64,000 nt of DNA, from contig JAAVZD010000013.1 of assembly GCA_022791475.1 (NCBI GenBank), forward strand, positions 1 through 64,000, in the 5' to 3' direction. Every line of letters starts with the position of its first letter. Position 1 is the first letter of the stretch. Under the pieces are notes generated by a model that saw only the letters and a program-made list of their open reading frames with translations, did no database searches and was not told the origin of the DNA. This DNA comes from Clostridia bacterium. Lineage in GTDB: Bacteria; Bacillota_A; Clostridia; TANB77; CAG-508. Made by a program: the position numbers and the translations under genes. Shown here one piece after another: positions 8,306 to 16,838 of the stretch.

Positions 8306-9886
8306 ATGTTAAATGCAGTTGGAGTTACAGTGCGTTTTGGTAAAAGAACATTATTTGAAGATGTAAATATAAAATTTAATAAAGGTTGTTGCTATGGAAT
8401 AATTGGAGCAAATGGAGCTGGAAAATCTACTTTTTTAAAAATATTATCAGGTGAATTAGAGCCAAGTAAAGGTGAAGTTACAAAGGAAAAAGGTGAAAGA
8501 CTTTCTGTTTTAAAACAAGACCACTTTGCTTTTGAAGAATATACAGTAATGGATACTGTTATAATGGGAAATGAAGAACTATATAAAATAATGAAAGAAA
8601 AAGATGCTATATATGCAAAACCAGATTTTAATGAAGAAGATGGAATGAAAGCAGCAAAATTAGAAGAACGTTTTGCAGAACTAGATGGATGGAATGCAGA
8701 AAGTGACGCAGCTCAACTTTTAAATGATTTGGGAATAGAAACTCAGAATCATTATAAATTAATGAGTGAAATGGAAGCAAAAGAAAAAGTAAAAGTACTT
8801 CTAGCACAAGCATTATTTGGAAATCCAGATATATTATTACTAGATGAGCCTACAAACGACTTAGACTTAAAAAGTATAAACTGGTTAGAAGAATTCTTAA
8901 TAAACTTTGAAAATACTGTAATAGTAGTATCACACGATAGATATTTTCTAAACAAAGTATGTACACATATAGCAGATGTAGACTTTGGGCAAATAAAAGT
9001 ATTCCCAGGAAACTATGATTTCTGGTATGAATCAAGTCAACTTCTATTAAAGCAAATGAAAGAACAAAATAAGAAGAAAGAAGAAAAAATAAAAGAATTA
9101 CAAGCTTTCATAGCAAGATTTAGTGCAAATGCTTCAAAATCAAAGCAAGCAACATCAAGAAAAAAATCATTAGAAAAAATAGAGTTAGATGAAATAAAAC
9201 CATCAAATAGGAGATATCCATACATAGACTTCAAACCAGATAGAGAGCCAGGAAAAGAAATATTAAAAGTAAAAAATATATCAAAAACAATAAATGGAGA
9301 AAAATTATTAGATAATGTATCGTTTGTAGTAAAAGAAGGCGACAAAATAGCATTTATGGCAGATAATGAAAATGCAAAAACTGTATTATTTCAAATAATA
9401 GCAGGGGAACTAGAGCCAGATGAAGGTGTAGTCGAATGGGGAACAACAATCACAAATACATATTTTCCTAAGGATAATAACTATTTATTTGAAGAAGACA
9501 TGTCAATAACAGATTGGTTACGTCAGTATTCAAAAGATCCAGACGAGACATATGTAAGAAGCTTTTTAGGAAGAATGTTATTCTCAGGTGAAGAAGCATT
9601 AAAATATGTAAAAGTACTATCAGGAGGAGAAAAAGTAAGATGTGTACTTTCAAAAATGATGCTATCAGGAGCAAATTTACTAATAATGGATGAACCAACA
9701 AACCACTTAGATATGGAAAGTATAACAGCATTAAACGAAGGAATGAAAAAATTCATTGGCAATATCATATTTACATCACACGACCACCAACTAACACAAA
9801 CAGTAGCAAATAGAATAATAGATATTAAGTTAGATAAAGTAGTAGATAGAGAAGTAACTTATAATGAATATTTAGGAATAGAGTAA
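8306..9886 (+). CDS. ABC-F ATPase, YkpA/YbiT-like
   Basis: A 526-residue soluble protein with two ABC domains joined by a charged linker (about 245-300) and no membrane part, as in ABC-F ribosome-associated factors. Domain 1 has GANGAGKST (Walker A, about residue 36) and LLLDEPTNDLDL. Domain 2 has VLSGGEKVR, LLIMDEPTNHLDM and a SHDHQL switch. The second Walker A is degenerate (DNENAKTVLFQII), and the first signature is also weakened (LMSEMEAKEKVKVLL). Both deviations are, as I recall, typical of the YkpA subfamily, not a sign of decay. It probably acts on the ribosomal E-site; antibiotic protection is not implied. Promoter and leader hairpin lie upstream. Confidence 0.88.
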   Translation: MLNAVGVTVRFGKRTLFEDVNIKFNKGCCYGIIGANGAGKSTFLKILSGELEPSKGEVTKEKGERLSVLKQDHFAFEEYTVMDTVIMGNEELYKIMKEKDAIYAKPDFNEEDGMKAAKLEERFAELDGWNAESDAAQLLNDLGIETQNHYKLMSEMEAKEKVKVLLAQALFGNPDILLLDEPTNDLDLKSINWLEEFLINFENTVIVVSHDRYFLNKVCTHIADVDFGQIKVFPGNYDFWYESSQLLLKQMKEQNKKKEEKIKELQAFIARFSANASKSKQATSRKKSLEKIELDEIKPSNRRYPYIDFKPDREPGKEILKVKNISKTINGEKLLDNVSFVVKEGDKIAFMADNENAKTVLFQIIAGELEPDEGVVEWGTTITNTYFPKDNNYLFEEDMSITDWLRQYSKDPDETYVRSFLGRMLFSGEEALKYVKVLSGGEKVRCVLSKMMLSGANLLIMDEPTNHLDMESITALNEGMKKFIGNIIFTSHDHQLTQTVANRIIDIKLDKVVDREVTYNEYLGIE

Positions 9887-9969
9887 TTTAGTAAAGAAAA
9901 AATCAGTATAGATGAAATAATTATTGAAGGATGAGATTTTCCATTTTTAAAACACAAATAAAAAGAAGA

Positions 9970-10005
9970 GAAACAGTAGAAATGAACCTACTGTTTTTCT
10001 TGACT
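9970..10005 (+). terminator. Terminator, followed by promoter of next gene
   Basis: AAACAGTAG-AAATGAAC-CTACTGTTT with T-run ends transcription from the ABC-F side. TTGACT at 10000-10005 begins a probable promoter (TAGTAT near 10024) for the gene at 10061. Bases 9887-9969 show no gene. Confidence 0.7.
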
Positions 10006-10060
10006 TTTATAATTTATTTGTGATAGTATGAAGTAAGTAAAAAAATAGGAGGACAAATAT

Positions 10061-10856
10061 ATGTCATTTAAAGAAGATATTGAAGTAAAAAATTATTTTA
10101 TGGGAAATTACTCTAAACAAGAGGTACTAAATACTTTTAATTTCATACTAAAAAGAATTGAAAGAATAGGAGAAATAGAAGGAAATTTAGAAAATACTAA
10201 AATAACACGGAATTGATGGAGATATTATTACAGTAGAAGTTAAAACAAAAAATAGTAATAATGTACATATATACAGATTAAGCTTACAATTCGATAAAAT
10301 GGAAAATAATGAGCTTACAAGAGAAGCAAAAATAAAATCAGTACAAAGAGTTGGAAAAGCTATTGAACTTAAAGAAAAGGCAACAGATGAAGAAAAAGAA
10401 GAATACTATGAAGGTGTAGCTGACTACTGGGTAGAAAGAGAAGAAGGACAAAAAAGAATAAGGGATATACAAGAATTAAATAAATTAATGAGTAATTATA
10501 CAAAAGAAGATTTATTACAAATAGCAGATACAATGATAGAAACAAGTAGTAAAACAGAAGAATTAATAGGTGAAATACAAGATAGAAAAATAACAAAAAT
10601 AGAAGGAAATCAAGTAACAGTTACTATAAAAACAAAGGATAATAAAGAAATAATAAGAATATACAATATGGATCTAGATTTTGATAAAATGACAAATTTA
10701 ACATATGGTAAAGGAGCAAGAATAGCATCACCAATAAGAGTAGGTTCGGCAGTAGAAGTAAAAAATATAGAAGGAAATGATCAAAGAGAAGAATACTTTG
10801 ATAAAATTGCAGACTTCTGGGATAAAAGTGAAAAACAAAGTAATCAAGAAAAATAA
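10061..10856 (+). CDS. Tandem-duplicated unknown protein, needs +1 at CGG
   Basis: ATG 10061 has AGGAGGAC 6-7 bases upstream. The first frame runs 49 codons to CGG (10208-10210) and stops two codons later (AAT TGA). Skipping the C gives GGA ATT GAT GGA GAT and leads without a break into the long frame ending at 10856, about 264 residues in all. The whole is two similar units: VEVKTKNSNN..IYRLSLQF / YYEGVADYWVEREEGQ and VTIKTKDNKE..IYNMDLDF / YFDKIADFWDKSEKQ. The frame break falls where unit 2 reads ITKIEGN, so unit 1 is complete only with the shift. I do not recognise the family. No membrane span or signal peptide. It may be a fixed frameshift, but see the other CGG sites. Confidence 0.65.
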
Positions 10857-10934
10857 AATAAAGAGAAAGGGTGTCCCATCCATGTTGTTTTAACTTAGGA
10901 AAGGGGCATTCATACTATATACGGAGGAAATAAA

Positions 10935-13091
10935 ATGAATATTACAAAAATAATAGCAGAAGAATTACAAGTAAAAGAAAGTCAAGTAGAGGCTACAGTT
11001 AAGCTTATTGACGATGGAAATACTATTCCATTTATTGCACGTTATAGAAAAGAGGCTACTGGTGGTCTTTCTGATGAGCAACTTCGTGATTTAGGAGATA
11101 GATTAAACTATTTAAGAAATTTGGAAACAAGGAAACAAGAAGTAGTAAATTCAATAGAGAGTCAAGGAAAACTTACAGATGAAATAGTAGTGGCTTTAGA
11201 ACTAGCTAAAACTTTAGCAGAAGTTGAAGATATATATAGACCATATAAACAAAAGAAAAGAACAAGAGCAACAATGGCTAAGGAAAAAGGTTTAGAGCCT
11301 TTAGCAGAAATTATAATAAAACAAGAAGATAAGAGAAATATAGAAGAAATAGCAAAAGAATTCACAAATAGTGAAAAAGGTGTGGAAAATATAGAAGACG
11401 CAATAGCTGGTGCAAAAGATATTATTGCTGAAAATATTTCAGATAATGCAGAATATAGAAAACAAATAAAAAGATTAATTCATAGAGAAGGATTAATTGA
11501 AACAAAAGCTTCTAAAGAAGATGAAAAATCTAATTATGAAATGTATTATGAATTTAGTGAAAAGGTAAATAGAATTCCAAGTCATAGAATTTTAGCTATA
11601 AATAGAGGAGAAAAAGAAGAATTTCTTAAAGTTAAAATAGAAAAACAAGAAGAAAAAATTCTTGAAATAATAGAAAAAGATATTATAAAAAATAAACAAT
11701 ATGAAGAAGTATTAAAAGACACAATTTTAGATAGTTGGAAACGTTTAATAGAGCCTTCAATTGATAGAGAAATTAGAAGTGACCTAACTGAAAAAGCAGA
11801 AGAACAAGCAATAAAAGTTTTTGGACAAAATGCAAAACAATTACTATTGGGTGCACCTTTAAAAGGTTTAACAGTAATAGGTTTTGACCCTGCATATAGA
11901 ACAGGTTGTAAAATAGCAGTCATCGATGAAACTGGGAAACTTTTAGACACAACAACAATATACCCAACAGAACCACAAAATGACGTAGAAGGAGCTAAAA
12001 AAGTATTAATAGGCTTAATTGCAAAATATGATGTAGATATGTTTGCAATAGGAAATGGAACAGCATCACGTGAATCTGAAATATTTGTTGCAGATGTTAT
12101 AAAAGAAGTAAAAGAAAAGTATGGAGAAGAAGTACATTATGCTATAGTATCAGAAGCGGGAGCTAGTGTATATTCAGCATCAAAGCTTGCAACAGAAGAA
12201 TATCCAGACATAAACGTTTCATTAAGAGGAGCAATATCAATAGCAAGAAGACTTCAAGACCCACTAGCAGAACTTGTAAAAATAGAACCAAAAGCAATAG
12301 GAGTAGGGCAATATCAACATGATGTAGACCAAAAGAAACTAGGAGAAAGCTTAACTGGAGTAGTAGAAGATGCCGTAAACAAAGTAGGTGTAGATGTAAA
12401 CACAGCAACCCCATCACTACTTTCATATGTTGCAGGAGTTAATAAAACAATAGCAAACAATATAGTAAAATATAGAGACGAAAACGGAAAAATAAAAGAA
12501 AGAAAAGAACTATTAAAAGTTCCAAAACTAGGGAAAGTAGCATTTGAACAATGTGCAGGTTTTATAAGAGTACCAGAAGGTAAGAACCCGCTAGAAATAA
12601 CTGGAGTTCACCCAGAAAGTTACGAAACAGCAGAAAAACTATTAGAACTAATAGGATATAACAAAAAAGATTTGAAAAATAAAGAAAAATTAAAAGAAAT
12701 AAAAGAAAAATTAGCATACGTAAAAATAGAAAAAACAGCAAAAGAACTAGAAGTAGGAGAAATGACATTAAAAGATATAATAGAAGAACTTTCAAAACCA
12801 GGAAGAGACCCACGTGAAGAAATGCCAAAACCAGTACTACGTAGTGACGTGCTAAAATTTGAAGACCTACGAGAAGGTCAAATACTAACAGGAACAGTAA
12901 GAAATGTAATAGACTTTGGAGCATTTGTAGATATAGGCGTAAAACATGATGGACTAGTACATATTTCTGAAATGAGTGAAAAGTTTGTAAAAAATCCTTC
13001 AGAAATAGTGTCAGTAGGAGATATAGTAAAAGTAAAAGTAATTGCAATAGACATGGAAAGACAAAAAGTTAAATTAAGTATGAAAATTTAA
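10935..13091 (+). CDS. tex: Tex-family S1 RNA-binding accessory protein
   Basis: A 718-residue protein with all Tex parts: the N-terminal helical region (ISKIIAEEL-like start, TIPFIARYRKEATGGL), a YqgF-like domain (VIGFDPAYRTGCKIAVID, about 315), HhH repeats (LLSYVAGVNKTIANNIVKYR, about 495) and a C-terminal S1 domain (GTVRNVIDFGAFVDIGVKHD, about 650). Full family length is 710-780. Tex binds RNA and affects transcription and ribosome-linked processes. SD GGAGG precedes the ATG. The 78-base gap upstream holds a degenerate copy of the palindromic intergenic repeat. A terminator follows. Confidence 0.95.
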   Translation: MNITKIIAEELQVKESQVEATVKLIDDGNTIPFIARYRKEATGGLSDEQLRDLGDRLNYLRNLETRKQEVVNSIESQGKLTDEIVVALELAKTLAEVEDIYRPYKQKKRTRATMAKEKGLEPLAEIIIKQEDKRNIEEIAKEFTNSEKGVENIEDAIAGAKDIIAENISDNAEYRKQIKRLIHREGLIETKASKEDEKSNYEMYYEFSEKVNRIPSHRILAINRGEKEEFLKVKIEKQEEKILEIIEKDIIKNKQYEEVLKDTILDSWKRLIEPSIDREIRSDLTEKAEEQAIKVFGQNAKQLLLGAPLKGLTVIGFDPAYRTGCKIAVIDETGKLLDTTTIYPTEPQNDVEGAKKVLIGLIAKYDVDMFAIGNGTASRESEIFVADVIKEVKEKYGEEVHYAIVSEAGASVYSASKLATEEYPDINVSLRGAISIARRLQDPLAELVKIEPKAIGVGQYQHDVDQKKLGESLTGVVEDAVNKVGVDVNTATPSLLSYVAGVNKTIANNIVKYRDENGKIKERKELLKVPKLGKVAFEQCAGFIRVPEGKNPLEITGVHPESYETAEKLLELIGYNKKDLKNKEKLKEIKEKLAYVKIEKTAKELEVGEMTLKDIIEELSKPGRDPREEMPKPVLRSDVLKFEDLREGQILTGTVRNVIDFGAFVDIGVKHDGLVHISEMSEKFVKNPSEIVSVGDIVKVKVIAIDMERQKVKLSMKI

Positions 13092-13094
13092 AAT

Positions 13095-13133
13095 AAAAAA
13101 ACGTAGATATCTAAAAAATATCTATGTTTTTTT
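13095..13133 (+). terminator. Terminator after tex
   Basis: ACGTAGATAT-CTAAAAA-ATATCTATGT stem followed by seven T. Confidence 0.88.
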
Positions 13134-13254
13134 ATAGTCATGTATATAAATATTATGTAAAATTTTAAAAATAGTTGAAATATTAACAAATATATGGTAA
13201 TATACATAAGTAACTAAGTAACTTAAAATCTAACTATAATTAGGAGGGTTTATA

Positions 13255-13836
13255 ATGAAAAAAACAATAAAATCACCAGAAAAAGTTGATACAACAATGG
13301 AACATTTGCAAGAAGAATTAAGCAGGCGGAAGCAATTTGAAGGTGAAATTCGGTCAAATAGTAAATATATCAATTGGGTTAGAAATTTTGTAAAAGATAA
13401 TAGGTGTATAAATGATTTTGAAATCGTCTATAAAAAAGATGAGTTAGATGAAGAAACATATGAAAATATTTGTAATATTAGTAACTTCTATTTTATAATA
13501 AGATCATATTTCAAAAAGTACAATATTTTACCAGTTGAAATAAAAGATAGTTTTAAAATGCCTATATACAGAATATTTTATGAAGATTTTTATTTTGATA
13601 TATATAAAGTTGACTATTCAGAAGGATATATATGCATAAGAAGGGCACAAAGTAAAGAAAAAGCTATTGATTATAAAGATATCATGGAAGATAAAGAACC
13701 TGAAGAATATAAGGAAAGACAGAAGTTCATAAAAGAATTTTATGAGCAAATAATGAAAAGTAAAGAAAAAGCAAAAGAATTAGATATTGATATGGAATAT
13801 CTAAAAAAGATTGTTAAAGATGAATTTAAATTTTAA
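13255..13836 (+). CDS. Unrecognised 193-residue soluble protein (has two CGG codons)
   Basis: ATG 13255 has TAGGAGGG 7 bases upstream and its own terminator, so it is a likely real gene. The protein is charged, without membrane span or signal peptide: a helical N-terminus (HLQEELSRRKQFEGEI), a central alpha/beta part (NISNFYFIIRSYFKKYNILP ... YRIFYEDFYFDIYKVDY) and a Lys/Glu-rich helical C-terminus. I do not recognise it. Codons 25 and 33 are CGG (13327, 13351), and here the open frame needs both to be read in frame; a +1 step at either meets a stop in about 20 codons. It is the only gene in the window that uses CGG this way. A direct repeat TAAGTAAC occurs twice upstream at 13207-13222. Confidence 0.6.
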   Translation: MKKTIKSPEKVDTTMEHLQEELSRRKQFEGEIRSNSKYINWVRNFVKDNRCINDFEIVYKKDELDEETYENICNISNFYFIIRSYFKKYNILPVEIKDSFKMPIYRIFYEDFYFDIYKVDYSEGYICIRRAQSKEKAIDYKDIMEDKEPEEYKERQKFIKEFYEQIMKSKEKAKELDIDMEYLKKIVKDEFKF

Positions 13837-13842
13837 TAAAAG

Positions 13843-13875
13843 GACAAAAAGGCAGTGAATACTGCTTTTTTGTTC
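13843..13875. terminator. Terminator between convergent genes
   Basis: GACAAAAAGGCAGT-GAAT-ACTGCTTTTTTGTTC; T-rich on both strands, so it serves the unknown gene (+) and ttcA (-). Confidence 0.85.
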
Positions 13876-13889
13876 TCTTTAAATTAATA

Positions 13890-14600
13890 TTACTCATGCC
13901 AACCTTTTATTTCATTCCTTTTAATAACACCCATCAAATTAGCTCTAACCATAGGAATATCTAAATTAAGTTTATAAAGCAAATCTTTCATATACTCTCT
14001 TTTAGAAACCCCATCCATAGGGCAATTTTTTTTCATTACTTCTATGTTATTACGTTTAACAAATTTTTTAATTTCTTTTTCAGGAGTCATAATTAAAGGT
14101 CTTATAACAGTAATTTTTGACCTATCCATATATGTACTTGGGCCAAAAGTAGAAAAGCTACCTGTCAAAAATAAGTTCATTAAAAAAGTTTCTAAAACAT
14201 CATCTTCATTATGACCTAAAGCTATTTTATTACAACCTTCTCTAATAGCAACTGAATTTAAAATACCCCTACGAATATTAGCGCATAATGAACAAGGTCT
14301 TTTTTCCTGTCTTATATCAAAAACAATTTCCTTAATATGACTTTCTTCAATGATTAAAGGAACACCAATTTCATCACAAGTTTTTTGTAAAAAGTTTCTA
14401 TTAAAAAATTCAAAACCAGGATCAACACTAAGTGCAACAATCTCAAAATCTTTATCAAAATAAGTTTGAAGCATTTTTAAACCCATAAGCATAGTAATAG
14501 AATCTTTGCCACCAGATAGGCACACAGCTATTTTATCACCATTTTCTATCATATTATAACTTCTAATAGTTTTTCTCATAAACCCCAATATCTTTTGCAT
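13890..14600 (-). CDS. TtcA-like tRNA-thiolating PP-loop ATPase
   Basis: A 236-residue protein. The PP-loop is SGGKDS (residues about 29-34, CLSGGKDSITMLMG). The TtcA hallmark CxxC (CSLCANIRR, about 109) and a third Cys (KKNCPMDG) would hold the Fe-S cluster; GHNEDDVLETFLMNL follows the PP-loop fold. TtcA makes 2-thiocytidine-32 in tRNA; in Bacillota several TtcA/TilS-like paralogues exist, so the precise tRNA target is inferred. The start at 14600 has AAGGAGTTT upstream on the minus strand. Monocistronic between a shared terminator and a repeat-filled gap. Confidence 0.85.
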   Translation of the reverse strand: MQKILGFMRKTIRSYNMIENGDKIAVCLSGGKDSITMLMGLKMLQTYFDKDFEIVALSVDPGFEFFNRNFLQKTCDEIGVPLIIEESHIKEIVFDIRQEKRPCSLCANIRRGILNSVAIREGCNKIALGHNEDDVLETFLMNLFLTGSFSTFGPSTYMDRSKITVIRPLIMTPEKEIKKFVKRNNIEVMKKNCPMDGVSKREYMKDLLYKLNLDIPMVRANLMGVIKRNEIKGWHE

Positions 14601-14663
14601 AAATAAAACTCCTTCTATAATAATTATAACTGTTATTTTTACAACTATAAAATATTCTTACAA

Positions 14664-14720
14664 TGTAGGGGCTTAATCGGTAAGGAATACCCGTAAGAAT
14701 TTACCAAATTACGCCCATCT
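14664..14720. repeat. Copy of dispersed TGTAGGGGC element
   Basis: Begins TGTAGGGGCTTAATCGG and ends AATTACGCCCATC; the middle GGTAAGGAATACCCGTAAGAATTTACC can fold on itself. It lies in the 215-base gap between ttcA and tRNA-Arg, where no gene is visible. Same family as the copies at 16420, 27209 and 32028. Confidence 0.6.
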
Positions 14721-14815
14721 AATTTTAAATTAATCATAAACTATTATATCACAAAAATAACAAAAATGAAATATTGCTTTTTCAAAAAAAATATAGTAAA
14801 ATAAAATAGAAATAT

Positions 14816-14892
14816 GTTTCATTAGCTCAGTAGGATAGAGCAACAGCCTCCTAAGCTGTGGGTCGCCCGTTCGATTCGGGCATGGAACACCA
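14816..14892 (+). tRNA. tRNA-Arg (CCU)
   Basis: Acceptor GTTTCAT/ATGGAAC with one T-G pair, discriminator A, encoded CCA. Anticodon loop CTCCTAA gives CCT, which reads AGG only. This is the only arginine tRNA in the window; it cannot read CGG. Confidence 0.95.
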
Positions 14893-14896
14893 AATG

Positions 14897-14933
14897 AAAA
14901 ACATTATTTCAAGTAAATAATGTTTTTTATTTT
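14897..14933 (+). terminator. Terminator after tRNA-Arg
   Basis: AAAAACATTATTT-CAAGT-AAATAATGTTTTTT with T-run. Confidence 0.85.
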
Positions 14934-14960
14934 ATTATTAAAAAATAAATAGAGGTCAAT

Positions 14961-15416
14961 ATGGAAGAAAAATTTATGAAAGAAGCTCTAAAAGAAGCTA
15001 AAAAAGCATATAATAAATTAGAAGTACCAGTAGGAGCAGTAATAGTAAAAGATGGACAAATTATAGCAAGGGCACACAACTTGAAAGAAAGCAAGAAAGA
15101 TACTACAAAACATGCAGAAATTTTAGCAATACAAAAAGCTAGTAAAAAATTAGATTCATGGAGACTATTAGACTGTGAAATGTATGTAACACTAGAACCA
15201 TGTACTATGTGCGCAGGGGCAATAATTCAAGCAAGAGTTGGAAAACTGTATATAGGAACAATGGACTATAAAACAGGAGCATGTGGAAGTGTACTTAATG
15301 TTTTAGAAGACTATCCTTTTAATCATAAAGTAGAATATAAAACTGGAATTTTAAAAGAAGAATGTGAAAACGTTCTACAACAATTTTTTAAAGAATTAAG
15401 AAAAAAGAAAAAATAA
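14961..15416 (+). CDS. tadA: tRNA(adenosine-34) deaminase TadA
   Basis: A 151-residue protein with the complete zinc deaminase site: HAEILAIQ (His and catalytic Glu, about residue 53) and PCTMCAGAIIQARV (two Cys, about 83-86). The size and the LEPCTMCAGA block are typical of TadA, which makes inosine in the ACG anticodon of tRNA-Arg so that CGU, CGC and CGA are read, but not CGG. This is relevant to the CGG findings. SD AGAGGT precedes the ATG at 14961. Confidence 0.95.
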   Translation: MEEKFMKEALKEAKKAYNKLEVPVGAVIVKDGQIIARAHNLKESKKDTTKHAEILAIQKASKKLDSWRLLDCEMYVTLEPCTMCAGAIIQARVGKLYIGTMDYKTGACGSVLNVLEDYPFNHKVEYKTGILKEECENVLQQFFKELRKKKK

Positions 15417-15424
15417 AAATGAAC

Positions 15425-15463
15425 TGTAGAGGTCGCAGCCTTAGGCGACCCGTACTTTGAAGG
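15425..15463. repeat. Copy of dispersed TGTAGRGG element
   Basis: TGTAGAGGTCGC-AGCCTTA-GGCGACCC hairpin followed by GTACTTTGAAGGAA; then an AATAGTGAAGAAC-type tract. Same family as the copy at 27209, whose hairpin arms differ by compensating changes. Confidence 0.6.
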
Positions 15464-15521
15464 AATTAATTAAGTGAATAGTGAAGAACAAAAAGTGAAT
15501 AGTACACGCCAAGCGTGATAT

Positions 15522-15613
15522 GGAGTGGTATCGAAGTGATCATAACGAAGCTGTCTCGAAAACAGTTAGCCATGAAAAGTGGCACGTAGGTTCGAATCCC
15601 ATTCACTCCGCCA
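15522..15613 (+). tRNA. tRNA-Ser (CGA)
   Basis: A 92-base class II tRNA: acceptor GGAGTGG/TCACTCC-like pairing, long variable arm (TTAGCCATGAAAAGTGGCAC), T-arm GGTTCGAATCC, encoded CCA. The anticodon loop CTCGAAA gives CGA, reading UCG only. Confidence 0.93.
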
Positions 15614-15639
15614 GAAAACAAAAGAAAGGAAAAACCTAA

Positions 15640-16383
15640 ATGGAAACAAAAATAAAAGATAAAATAAAAACAGCAATTGCCTTTATAATATTAGTAATAT
15701 TAATATCTATAGCAATAATAGTTACATACAAATACAGCATAGAAGGAGAAACAAATATGCCATTCAAACTTTCAAAAATAGTAATAGGAAGTATGGTAGT
15801 AAGTTCAGATAACCCAATAGTAAATGATGGTTTAGAAAATGATATTATACAAAACAATGGAATATATTTTGAAATAAAGAAAAATGAAAAATATAAAAAA
15901 GATGCTGTAATAGATAGTGTTACAATAGATAATATAAATATAACTAAAACTCCACAAAAAGGTTATATAAAAACATTTATACCAAATACAACAGAAAATA
16001 AAAAATTTACATACTCAAATGACTTTATTTTAGAAGGTAATAGATTAACATATAAAGGAGCAGCAAAAAGTGATACAACTACCCTTGAAATAAATAATCA
16101 AGGAGGAATAGTTGCAATTGCATTTGGAAATACAAAACTTGGAACATATACTTTAACAGCAGAAGACTTAGTAATAGATGGCACAATGTTAAATAATATG
16201 AACATAACAGATGAAGATATAAAATTTTCAGTTAATTTTGATATGATAATAAGTGCAGAAGATAAAAAATATAAAAGCAATATAACTCTTAATTTACCTA
16301 GCTCAGAAATTACAACAGAAGGTAAAGCAAGCTTAGAAATAACAGATACTAGCAGATATGTATTTAAAAGAATGAGAGAATAA
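15640..16383 (+). CDS. Unrecognised membrane-anchored extracytoplasmic protein
   Basis: A 247-residue protein with a basic N-terminus (METKIKDKIK) and one membrane span at residues about 11-32, then a hydrophilic, beta-rich domain (VDSVTIDNINITK, YTLTAEDLVIDGTMLNN). It is most likely a signal-anchored protein outside the membrane. I do not recognise the family. It follows tRNA-Ser by 26 bases with GAAAGGAAAA as SD and may be read from the tRNA promoter. No terminator of the usual kind is seen; repeats follow. Confidence 0.7.
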   Translation: METKIKDKIKTAIAFIILVILISIAIIVTYKYSIEGETNMPFKLSKIVIGSMVVSSDNPIVNDGLENDIIQNNGIYFEIKKNEKYKKDAVIDSVTIDNINITKTPQKGYIKTFIPNTTENKKFTYSNDFILEGNRLTYKGAAKSDTTTLEINNQGGIVAIAFGNTKLGTYTLTAEDLVIDGTMLNNMNITDEDIKFSVNFDMIISAEDKKYKSNITLNLPSSEITTEGKASLEITDTSRYVFKRMRE

Positions 16384-16419
16384 TGTTACAATTCACAGCT
16401 TTAAAATAATAATCATATT

Positions 16420-16499
16420 TGTAGGGGCGATTACACTGACGCATAGCTTATCTGTAACTCACTAACGTTCGAATAGTTAAGAAATAATCGACTCTACAT
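16420..16499. repeat. 80-bp palindromic intergenic element with terminal inverted repeats
   Basis: Starts TGTAGGGGCGATTA and ends TAATCGACTCTACA, which are imperfect inverted repeats (12 of 14). Its reverse complement matches the copy at 32028-32106 along most of its length (blocks AGTTACAGATAAG and TTAACTATTCGA). This is the shape of a MITE-like element or a mobile hairpin. It occupies the gap between 16384 and the SRP RNA promoter. Confidence 0.7.
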
Positions 16500-16567
16500 T
16501 ATAAAATATTTAAACTATAAATTATAACAGAACAACTAAACTTTTTTAGCAATATAACAAAAAATAC

Positions 16568-16596
16568 TTGATAAAACTAAAAAAAGTATATATAAT
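16568..16596 (+). promoter_or_regulatory. Promoter of SRP RNA
   Basis: TTGATA (16568-16573), 17-base spacer, TATAAT (16591-16596), 6 bases before the first base of the RNA helix. Confidence 0.85.
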
Positions 16597-16601
16597 AAAA
16601 A

Positions 16602-16740
16602 AGGTATAAGAAATTTGGTTTCTGTATGGAGGACATTCGATGTAAGCCTATGAATCTTGTCAGGTCCGGAAGGAAGCAGCAATAAGTAGTTACTTATATG
16701 TGAAGGTCTTCCATAGAGGAACTAAGCACTTATACCTTTT
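16602..16740 (+). ncRNA. ffs: Signal recognition particle RNA, small bacterial type
   Basis: The universal SRP tetraloop region is present: TGTCAGGTCCGGAAGGAAGCAGCAATAAG. The outer helix pairs GGTATAAG (16602-16609) with CTTATACC (16728-16735), and TCTGTATGGA pairs with TCCATAGAGGA inside it. There is no Alu domain, so this is the small 4.5S-like type. A T-run ends the RNA. It lies directly before dnaX, a common gene order in Bacillota. Confidence 0.95.
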
Positions 16741-16838
16741 TTGAAATTAGAATTAATGATGAATAGTGAATAATGAATGATTAATAATTATTTATAAAGA
16801 TTGCTATTTTAGTTTAAAAGATATAGGGGTGAGAATAG

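Noticed and set aside
9317..9390. Degenerate second Walker A of the ABC-F protein as a sign of a pseudogene
   Set aside because: This subfamily usually has such a variant; all other motifs and both frames are intact.
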